DNA of 11,444 bases. Source: Thermoprotei archaeon. Lineage in GTDB: Archaea > Thermoproteota > Nitrososphaeria > Geothermarchaeales > JDFR-13. Where the stretch lies: the NCBI GenBank assembly GCA_015661745.1, contig DQVL01000114.1:1-11444 (forward strand), written 5' to 3'. Within the stretch, counting starts at the first letter, position 1. Each line of letters opens with the position of its first letter. Below the pieces are notes generated by a model. The model was not told where the DNA came from. It did not search any database and saw nothing but the letters and a program-made list of their open reading frames with translations. Position numbers and translations under genes: made by a program. This document shows positions 5,499-11,444 of the stretch, piece after piece.

Positions 5499-6375
5499 GG
5501 TTGTAGTTGTAAATGATGTAGTTAAAGTATATACGGTGGGGGATAGAGGAGTAACTGCTTTAAGAGGGGTATCCCTCGAAGTTTATCGTGGTGAGCTAGC
5601 GATAATTATGGGTCCAAGTGGAAGTGGTAAGACAACCTTATTAAATATTATGGCTGGATTGGATAGACCAAGCTCAGGAAAAATCTATGTATTGGGTAAC
5701 GATCTAAATATCATGGATGATGAGGAACTGAATAGGTTGAGGCTCCATAAAATTGGGATTGTATTCCAGTTTTTAAATTTAATTAGTAGGCTTACTGCTA
5801 AGGAGAATATTGAACTTCCTATGCTGGTCTCTGGTCGGTCTAAAGACTATATCAATAGTAGGGTAGACTATCTCGCATCTAAATTGGGGATTGAAGACGT
5901 CCTTGATAAGATGGTTGAAGACTTAAGTGGGGGTGAGCAGCAGAGAGTCGCTATTGCAGCTGCATTGGCTAATGACCCAGAGATTCTATTGGCTGATGAA
6001 CCAACTGCGGAGCTGGATAGTGATAATATTAGGAGAGTGATATCAATATTTAGGGAGTCAGTTGATTCTGGTAAGACAGTCATTGTGAATACCCATGACC
6101 CACGAGTTGCGAGAGAGGGTGATAGGGTATTCCTCCTTGAAGATGGTGCATTAAAAGGTGTTTATAGACCCAGGGAGTTAACTAGTGATCTAGAATCTAG
6201 TAAATCAATCTCTGAATATATTGGGAGGCGGCTTGAGGAGCTTAGGGATGAGTTGGAGAGGTTGACTATGGATTTTAGGAATGGGGTTATCGGGGCCGAG
6301 GAGTTTATAAAGAGGTATAATAGGATAAAGACGTTGGAAGAAGTTTTTAGGGATGAATTTAGGGTGAGGGGCTAG
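5491..6375 (+). CDS. ABC exporter ATP-binding protein (LolD/MacB type) with C-terminal helical tail
   Basis: This 294-residue ATPase powers the overlapping FtsX permease. All motifs are intact: Walker A GPSGSGKT (41-48), Q-loop Q93 in 'VFQFLNLI', signature LSGGEQQR (145-152), Walker B ILLADE with catalytic E170, D-loop AELD (173-176) and switch histidine H202 in 'NTHDP'. 'LIMGPSGSGKTTLLNIMAGLDRPSSG'-type sequence is characteristic of the LolD/MacB/FtsE group. The core ends near 228. A tail of about 60 residues follows: a charged coiled coil (about 240-262), then 'FRNGVIGAEEFIKRYNRIKTLEE', which resembles a SHOCT-like short helical module. Translation starts at TTG, supported by GGAGGTGGT 5 nt upstream; no other in-frame start is well placed. 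The stop codon lies inside the convergent nitroreductase gene, giving a 17-nt tail-to-tail overlap. The ATPase call is certain, the transported substrate unknown. Confidence 0.95.
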   Translation: MDKVVVVNDVVKVYTVGDRGVTALRGVSLEVYRGELAIIMGPSGSGKTTLLNIMAGLDRPSSGKIYVLGNDLNIMDDEELNRLRLHKIGIVFQFLNLISRLTAKENIELPMLVSGRSKDYINSRVDYLASKLGIEDVLDKMVEDLSGGEQQRVAIAAALANDPEILLADEPTAELDSDNIRRVISIFRESVDSGKTVIVNTHDPRVAREGDRVFLLEDGALKGVYRPRELTSDLESSKSISEYIGRRLEELRDELERLTMDFRNGVIGAEEFIKRYNRIKTLEEVFRDEFRVRG

Positions 6376-7099
6376 TTTTAAATCCTTGGCTCTCTAAACA
6401 CTCCATAAATCCCTTGAATCTCATCTCTATTCTACCATTCCTCCCAGCATATCTACTGTATCTCCTCTCTAAACTGTCTAAATATCCCTCTTCCCTATAC
6501 CTCCTAATTACTTGATCAGCCTTATCACCTTCATATCCATTTAGATGTAGGATTGTATCTATATCTAACCGTATTCTCTTCTTTGGGGCCTCATCCGGCA
6601 CCCCAATTGTTAGACCAAATAAAGGATATGTATATCTAGGTAATCCAAGTAGTTTAGCTATTTCACAAGGTCTATTCTGTACGGCTCCTATATAGCATAT
6701 ACCATATCCCATAGACTCAGCAGCCACAACTATATTTTGGGCGGCCAATGCAGCGTCTACCGAAGCTATATATAGTGAATATATATTTGGTTGGAAAGGC
6801 TCTATATTTAACTGCTCCATAGCCTTTACAATTCTATTGTAATCAGCTACGAATATTAGGAAGACTGAGCATTCACGTATATGACTCTGGTCTCCACATA
6901 ATACCGATAGTTTCCTCTTCAACTCTCTGTCTTTTATAGCTATTATACTATATGGCTGTAGATTAGCGGATGAAGGAGCCCTTACACCCGAATAAATAAT
7001 TGTTTTTAGGGTATCCTCTGGTATATCAACATCTTTATACTTTCTAATTGATACATGGCTATCTATAACATCTATTACCGATTTAAATCGATTCTCCAT
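6359..7099 (-). CDS. Nitroreductase-family FMN oxidoreductase (NfsA/FRP-like)
   Basis: This 246-residue flavoprotein is expected to bind FMN and use NAD(P)H to reduce nitro, quinone or flavin substrates; the physiological substrate cannot be read from the sequence. FMN-binding elements are visible. 'SHVSIRKY' (14-21) carries the H-x-S-x-R trio that contacts FMN. 'APSSANLQPY' spans 41-50, 'GYGICYIGAV' 131-140, and 'PKKRIRL' (172-178) supplies phosphate-binding basic residues. The 'DxALAAQNIVVAAESMG' helix (115-131) is typical of the family. The spacing and the C-terminal extension after 'GVPDEAPKKR' fit the NfsA branch better than the shorter NfnB branch. It lies 27 nt downstream of the reverse gyrase stop on the same strand. 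TTTAAAAA overlapping that stop may be its own TATA box, giving a leaderless mRNA. Its 3' end overlaps the ABC ATPase gene by 17 nt. Confidence 0.88.
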   Translation of the reverse strand: MENRFKSVIDVIDSHVSIRKYKDVDIPEDTLKTIIYSGVRAPSSANLQPYSIIAIKDRELKRKLSVLCGDQSHIRECSVFLIFVADYNRIVKAMEQLNIEPFQPNIYSLYIASVDAALAAQNIVVAAESMGYGICYIGAVQNRPCEIAKLLGLPRYTYPLFGLTIGVPDEAPKKRIRLDIDTILHLNGYEGDKADQVIRRYREEGYLDSLERRYSRYAGRNGRIEMRFKGFMECLESQGFKTSPSP

Positions 7100-7122
7100 A
7101 TAGAAATATTTAATATTATATG

Positions 7123-7130
7123 TTTTTTAA
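7123..7130 (-). promoter_or_regulatory. Possible TATA box for the nitroreductase, overlapping the reverse gyrase stop codon
   Basis: The minus strand reads TTTAAAAA here. Its centre is about 27 nt before the nitroreductase ATG, the spacing expected for a leaderless transcript, and the gene has no ribosome binding site. Read-through from reverse gyrase is the alternative. Confidence 0.35.
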
Positions 7131-10100
7131 AGTGGTAGGTGTGCAAAGCCGGTATCTCCAGATATCTTTGGATGGTTTATAGCCTCCTCCATAAGTTTTA
7201 AGGAATTTATCTCTTGATATAGCTCCTTAAGGACATCTCGATAGTCCCTTACCCCCCTCTCTATCTCCTCCATATACTTCTCTATTAACCTAGTTCTATC
7301 TTCAGACACGAATATTCCGTAGTGGGTTCTCAAGAATGAATCTAATATCTTCCCTTTTAATGTTGGGAGTAATAGGTTTTTAACCTCTCTAACATATTTT
7401 CTTTCAAGCAGTGTAGATATTATCTTACTATATGTACTTGGCCGTCCTATCTGCCTCTCCCTCATAAGTCGAATTATATCGCCCTGTGTAAATGCGGATA
7501 CCAAATATATTGTATCTATTCTCACTTTATCCCGTGGAATATAAATCTCCCTGTCCTTAGGTTCGATATCCTTGAATTGATAATATATTTGGTAGAAGAT
7601 CCTTAGTATCTCATTATCTATATCTATATTTAATATTCCTTCATGTAGGACTTCGTCTCCCCATATAACTCTATATTTTACTCTTTTGATTATAGCGGGT
7701 TTTACCTGGCTTAATATGAATCTATTGAATATCATTCTATATAGTTGGTAATGTCTCTTCTCAAATCTAAATGGGGGTGTTAGATCCCCCTGTATAATCA
7801 TTTCTCTAAGCATCTCAACATCAATTGGTTTTGTAGGTCTTATACCTTCATGGGCTCCTTCTCCACCCCATCCCCTACCCCAGAAGACGTTCTCACCCTC
7901 TCCACCATACTTAAGTTTTAAATATGTCTTTGCCACCATCTTACCTTCATCAGATATGTGTGTGCTATCCGTTCTATGATATGTAATGAGACCGGCCTCG
8001 AACAATTCTTGTGCAGTCTTCATTACGTCGTAGGCGCTCATCCTATATATTTTATTTGCATCGGCTATCATTGTATCAGTAGTATATGGGGGTGGAGGCT
8101 TAACCTCCTCACTATATATATCACTATATGATATCCTTACAGTTATTCCATCATCTATATTGGGAGTCTCCTTTAACGGCTTTCTAATTGTTATACCTAA
8201 TGAATCTAAATCTATTATAATACCTTTTACTTTGTTCCTGGCTACCTCCTCCCCCCTATCGACGATCCATTTCAGTACTGGGCTTTGAACTCTACCGGCG
8301 CTCCACCCTCCTCTAATGAATGCATCCCATGATATCCTTCTTCTCTTACCCTTCCCAACCATAGTCTTATGGAGTTCATATCTAAGTTCACTATATATTC
8401 TCTGGGTAAGTTCAAATCCTATCCATCTATCTTCTATCCTCCTTACAATCTGAGCCTCAACCATTTTCTCACTGAAGTTCCTAGGGTTATTTATAGATTT
8501 TAATAACGCTTTTCTCGTAACTTCATGGAACTCTATTCTTTTAACTTCTGATGTATATGGCTTGAGTAATACAGCTATATCCCATCCGATCTTCTCTCCC
8601 TCAGTATCTGGATCTGTTCCCACAAGTAGTGTATCTACCTCTGTAGCTACCTCCCTCAGGAAGTTTACTATAACCTTCTTATCATTTAATATTGTCTTTC
8701 TACATTTTGGACATACCGTTTTACCATCTATGTATTCAGGGGTTATAAATTGATGCCCATCTTCACATCTCTTTACACTACCATAGATTGGTATGAAATC
8801 CTCATCATTCTCTATATATACTCCATAAAAGTTTTTATCGGCATATGCTTTATCGATGACTCCCTTCTCAGATAGCTTCTCAACATTCTCGACTATATCG
8901 TATATATGCCCTCCTGATGCACTTATCTGTATTAGTAGGTCGCCAGTAGTGACTTCATATACCATTAACCCATCTCTCCGTCTAATACTTGGTTTACCGA
9001 AGAATCTAGCTATTGTCCTAGCCTTATTAGGTGATTCAACTACTATGAATACAGGTTTAATAGGGTCTCTAAACTCTGTCTTTAACTCACCCATTCTAAT
9101 CATTAAAACCTTTTTTCTATCCTCGTTAATTTCATGGATAATTTTATCTAAATTAATATCATCTAATTTATTCCATTTTACTTCTTCGAAAATCCATTCC
9201 ATTCTCCTCATAAGTATTTTAAGAAGTTTCTCATTAGTCTCTAATATTATTGATAAACCTTTTGTTATTCCTCCAGCATATAATCTACTAGTTCTTCCAC
9301 TTGCTTGGATATAAGTATATACATCGGGGATTAATAGATATAATTCACCATCTATCTCTTCAACGACTACATCCGGATGCTTTTTAATCTTTTCTAGAAC
9401 CATCTTATCTTTGAATACATTCCTTATATATTCTAGTGCATCTAATATTTTCTCTTCAGTCCTACTCTCAGGCTTCCTCTCACCTCTTAAAACCTCGTTT
9501 ATCCGTAGTATCTGGTATTGGGATCCCCCCCTTATAATTCTATTTGATAGTCTAAGCCAATACTCAATCTTATCCACTTCCTCCCTCTGAATATCTTTTA
9601 AGATATTAAGCGTTTTAGCTATTTGAATTAGGTTGGGGTCGGTAAATCTAGCTCCGAATTTGAAACGTGGTGAACCCAGGAATATGGCATATTTTATTTT
9701 ATCTGGATAGTCTAATCCTCTAACCATCACCCCATAATATATCGCTACACCGATTAAGACATCGATCTCCCCATTCAAAAACTTTTCCAGAGCTGAAAGC
9801 CTACCAGATATCAATGTATCAGCCTTTATCCCATTCTCGATCATAAACTTCTTTATATTCTCGGCATACTCAACCCCTCTATCTACAGGTACATATATTA
9901 ATCCACCGGGACCCAGCCTCCTAACTAGATAGACAAGTTTATCCAGATTTTCCTCTTCAGATGATGATATGCTATAGACGTCATATATATTTCTTAATGT
10001 CTCCGATCTTAATCCAATATCAAAATTTAGTATTAGCTTAAATAGTTTAACCCTTATACCCTTAGGACGACCTGTAGCACTTGATATAACCAATACACCC

Positions 10101-10975
10101 TTCCTGCCAGGTCCTGATTTTATATACCTAATATATTTATTTATCTTATTCCATATCTCTATCTTCTCATCATCTTCTCCACCTCTAACCCTATAATATT
10201 TATATAGTAGTTCGATTGTCTTGTCTATTGCACCGTCATCTCTAAAGCCTAATAGATGGATGAGTCTAACGATATTCTTACTACTACGTAGTACCGCGTC
10301 AACATCATCTACAAATATAAATTTGAATTTCTTTCCCTTGAGAAGTTCATATCTTGTTGATAGGAATTGGTTTGTGGTGATTAATATTCTGAATTCATCC
10401 CTCTGTATCTTACTCTTAACCTCATCTCTCTCTTTTCTTGTCAAGTCGCTGTGGTAGCATATAACGTCATCCACTTCATATCCTAGCCTCTTTAGATATG
10501 TTACTGTTTTTTCATATACCTGCTTAACTAGGGGTGTTGTAGGTAGGATTAGATATGCTCTATACTTACTTCTTCTCCCCCTCACCTTAGTTAGATATAT
10601 GCTCGTCAAGATTCCAAATACTGTTTTACCTATTCCGGTGGGGGCTATTATTGAGAAGCTCTCCCCCTTTAAAACCCTTCTAGCCCATGTAATCTGGGCT
10701 CTCCACGGTCTATTCCCAACCGCTTTAGTAAATACTTTCTTGAAGTCATTACTCCATTTATTTAAATTATATAGGTCTATGAATCCCTTCTTTAAAGTTC
10801 CCCCCTTCCTAAGCATGTTATAGATAACTTTTAAATCTGGTTTCTCGGGGGGTTTGGGGAGGCATTTTATGCATGGGAGGCCAGACAATAATCTTATATC
10901 TTCTATAGGTCCACCACAGTTTATACATCCATCTATATATATCCCGTGGATATGTTCGGCTTTCGTAATACTCAT
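7127..10975 (-). CDS. rgy: Reverse gyrase (SF2 helicase-like plus topoisomerase IA)
   Basis: This 1282-residue enzyme introduces positive supercoils into DNA using ATP. It is complete and in the usual length range. An N-terminal zinc finger has C17, C20, C35 and C38. Helicase module 1 carries Walker A APTGIGKT (111-118) and the Walker B equivalent DDVDAV (223-228). Helicase module 2, with an inserted latch region (about 445-550), contains 'QASGRTSRLYAGGITKGLS' (557-575). The topoisomerase half begins near 640. Its Toprim parts are 'VVESPNKA' with E647 and DPDTEGE (788-794), interrupted by a second zinc site (C737, H741, C755, C758). 'GLITYHRTDS' (995-1004) holds the catalytic tyrosine Y999. 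'AHEGIRPT' (1041-1048) and 'IGRPSTYSKII' (1177-1187) are conserved topoisomerase IA segments. No intein or frameshift is seen. The ATG at 10973-10975 is near-leaderless, with TTTTATAATA about 30 nt upstream. TopR1 versus TopR2 class cannot be settled by eye. Confidence 0.97.
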   Translation of the reverse strand: MSITKAEHIHGIYIDGCINCGGPIEDIRLLSGLPCIKCLPKPPEKPDLKVIYNMLRKGGTLKKGFIDLYNLNKWSNDFKKVFTKAVGNRPWRAQITWARRVLKGESFSIIAPTGIGKTVFGILTSIYLTKVRGRRSKYRAYLILPTTPLVKQVYEKTVTYLKRLGYEVDDVICYHSDLTRKERDEVKSKIQRDEFRILITTNQFLSTRYELLKGKKFKFIFVDDVDAVLRSSKNIVRLIHLLGFRDDGAIDKTIELLYKYYRVRGGEDDEKIEIWNKINKYIRYIKSGPGRKGVLVISSATGRPKGIRVKLFKLILNFDIGLRSETLRNIYDVYSISSSEEENLDKLVYLVRRLGPGGLIYVPVDRGVEYAENIKKFMIENGIKADTLISGRLSALEKFLNGEIDVLIGVAIYYGVMVRGLDYPDKIKYAIFLGSPRFKFGARFTDPNLIQIAKTLNILKDIQREEVDKIEYWLRLSNRIIRGGSQYQILRINEVLRGERKPESRTEEKILDALEYIRNVFKDKMVLEKIKKHPDVVVEEIDGELYLLIPDVYTYIQASGRTSRLYAGGITKGLSIILETNEKLLKILMRRMEWIFEEVKWNKLDDINLDKIIHEINEDRKKVLMIRMGELKTEFRDPIKPVFIVVESPNKARTIARFFGKPSIRRRDGLMVYEVTTGDLLIQISASGGHIYDIVENVEKLSEKGVIDKAYADKNFYGVYIENDEDFIPIYGSVKRCEDGHQFITPEYIDGKTVCPKCRKTILNDKKVIVNFLREVATEVDTLLVGTDPDTEGEKIGWDIAVLLKPYTSEVKRIEFHEVTRKALLKSINNPRNFSEKMVEAQIVRRIEDRWIGFELTQRIYSELRYELHKTMVGKGKRRRISWDAFIRGGWSAGRVQSPVLKWIVDRGEEVARNKVKGIIIDLDSLGITIRKPLKETPNIDDGITVRISYSDIYSEEVKPPPPYTTDTMIADANKIYRMSAYDVMKTAQELFEAGLITYHRTDSTHISDEGKMVAKTYLKLKYGGEGENVFWGRGWGGEGAHEGIRPTKPIDVEMLREMIIQGDLTPPFRFEKRHYQLYRMIFNRFILSQVKPAIIKRVKYRVIWGDEVLHEGILNIDIDNEILRIFYQIYYQFKDIEPKDREIYIPRDKVRIDTIYLVSAFTQGDIIRLMRERQIGRPSTYSKIISTLLERKYVREVKNLLLPTLKGKILDSFLRTHYGIFVSEDRTRLIEKYMEEIERGVRDYRDVLKELYQEINSLKLMEEAINHPKISGDTGFAHLPL

Positions 10976-11000
10976 TCTATCAATATTAAGTTCGGTTTAT

Positions 11001-11010
11001 TATTATAAAA
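11001..11010 (-). promoter_or_regulatory. rgy: TATA box for reverse gyrase
   Basis: The minus strand reads TTTTATAATA, centred about 30 nt before the reverse gyrase ATG. The predicted start site near 10979 leaves a leader of only about 4 nt, consistent with the absence of a ribosome binding site. Confidence 0.55.
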
Positions 11011-11028
11011 TTGATTTTTGGAGATAAA

Positions 11029-11039
11029 CTATAATAATA
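11029..11039 (+). promoter_or_regulatory. Possible TATA box for the small gene at 11072
   Basis: CTATAATAATA lies about 38 nt before the ATG at 11072. A start site near 11060 would give a leader of about 12 nt that includes the GGTG ribosome binding site at 11064-11067 region (TGGTG, about 5 nt before the ATG). The 96-nt gap is AT-rich, so other TATA placements are possible. Confidence 0.4.
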
Positions 11040-11071
11040 TTCAGGAAATTATTTATTAACATGGTGTCTAT

Positions 11072-11419
11072 ATGTCCTCAAATATATTGGAAGCTATGAC
11101 GGGTCCCGTGAGAGTAAGTGGATATGCCAGGAAGATTAGGAGAGTGTTGAACAGGGTCTTTAGGGATATGGTTAGGAAAGGAGAGCTTGACTCTAAGACT
11201 TTAAATGAATATATTACTGAGCTTAATAGGAGAATATTTAAGGTTTTGGTAGAGAAGTATAGGGTGCCTAAGGAGGCTGTCACCAATATTAGGTTAAAAG
11301 TATCTCTTGTAGATAGTAAGCTTGTGGTAAAGGATATTCAGGTGGATGTCTTCGATATAGATGAGATTTTGAGTAGGAATATAACTGATGAGTTGAAGAA
11401 TGAGTTTGATCTTTCATGA
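11072..11419 (+). CDS. Conserved hypothetical archaeal protein, possibly DUF2258-like
   Basis: The function of this 115-residue soluble protein is not recognised. Its start, 'TGPVRVSGYARKIRRVLNRVFRDM' (10-33), is followed by a helix 'LNEYITELNRRIFKVLVEKYRVPKEAV' (44-70). A beta-rich part comes next, 'NIRLKVSLVDSKLVVKDIQVDVFDID' (72-97), then a short acidic helical tail. From memory this resembles the small archaeal family DUF2258 ('GYAxKxRRxL ... ELNxxLYxxLV'), but that match needs a profile search. The basic N-terminal helix would suit contact with nucleic acid or RNA-protein particles; this is inference only. There is no signal peptide, membrane segment or metal-binding cysteine pair. It is transcribed divergently from reverse gyrase, has its own TATA-like element and a GGTG ribosome binding site, and is followed directly by a T-tract terminator, so it is a complete single-gene unit. 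Confidence 0.75.
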   Translation: MSSNILEAMTGPVRVSGYARKIRRVLNRVFRDMVRKGELDSKTLNEYITELNRRIFKVLVEKYRVPKEAVTNIRLKVSLVDSKLVVKDIQVDVFDIDEILSRNITDELKNEFDLS

Positions 11420-11440
11420 AGGATTTAATCCTCTTTTTTT
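11420..11440 (+). terminator. Terminator after the small gene: inverted repeat plus seven T
   Basis: Immediately after the stop codon, AGGATTTAATCCT is a perfect inverted repeat (arms AGGATT/AATCCT), followed by CTTTTTTT. The stem is short, but the T7 run alone is a sufficient archaeal termination signal. It marks the end of a single-gene transcript. Confidence 0.65.
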
Positions 11441-11444
11441 ACCA

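Noticed and set aside
8562..10823. Several plus-strand open frames of 63-152 residues opposite reverse gyrase
   Set aside because: Their composition is serine/leucine/isoleucine-rich mirror sequence of a clearly coding strand, with no recognisable domain.
7127..10975. Intein inside reverse gyrase
   Set aside because: Some archaeal reverse gyrases carry inteins, but here the helicase and topoisomerase motifs run without an insert of intein size and no splicing-motif blocks are seen.
19..11444. tRNA genes, CRISPR array, insertion sequence or att sites
   Set aside because: No gap is long enough for these beyond about 100 nt, and no cloverleaf, regular repeat-spacer pattern, transposase or flanking direct repeats were seen.

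Overview
The window reads as chromosomal DNA from an AT-rich hyperthermophilic archaeon, most likely in the Thermoproteota (Crenarchaeota sense). The main evidence is a complete reverse gyrase, the hallmark protein of hyperthermophiles. It is supported by a 4Fe-4S family 4 uracil-DNA glycosylase, a PDCD5-family DNA-binding protein, archaeal TATA boxes about 26 nt before start codons, GGTGG-type ribosome binding sites, near-leaderless genes, and heavy use of ATA, AGA and AGG codons. I cannot name the genus. Bases 1-18 are not genomic: they match the 3' end of the Illumina TruSeq adapter, so the window begins at an untrimmed contig end.

Layout. (1) 77-970, minus: a two-gene unit with a HAD phosphatase resembling the phosphatase half of T4 polynucleotide kinase, then a PDCD5-family protein. 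(2) 1041-1385, plus: a small YjdJ-type GNAT acetyltransferase, divergent from the HAD gene across 70 nt that holds one near-palindromic TATA box. (3) 1393-2016, minus: the uracil-DNA glycosylase, convergent with the GNAT gene and ending in a possible PCNA-binding tail. (4) 2062-2682, plus: a very divergent crotonase-fold protein that appears to lack the oxyanion loop. (5) 2781-6375, plus: an ABC exporter operon of the MacB/LolCDE type, with a 905-residue two-module FtsX permease overlapping its ATPase. (6) 6359-10975, minus: a nitroreductase downstream of the 1282-residue reverse gyrase. (7) 11072-11419, plus: a small conserved archaeal protein, divergent from reverse gyrase and followed by a T-tract terminator. 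Gene density is very high. No intergenic gap reaches 100 nt, and I see no tRNA, rRNA, CRISPR array or insertion sequence.

Working together. The clearest functional unit is the ABC exporter pair. Four genes concern DNA (reverse gyrase, uracil-DNA glycosylase, PNKP-like phosphatase, PDCD5 protein), which suggests a loose genome-maintenance neighbourhood. They sit in separate transcription units, so joint function is only inferred. I did not find a convincing new multi-gene system. The least explained items are the crotonase-like protein, the ATPase tail, the altered zinc site in reverse gyrase and the last small gene.
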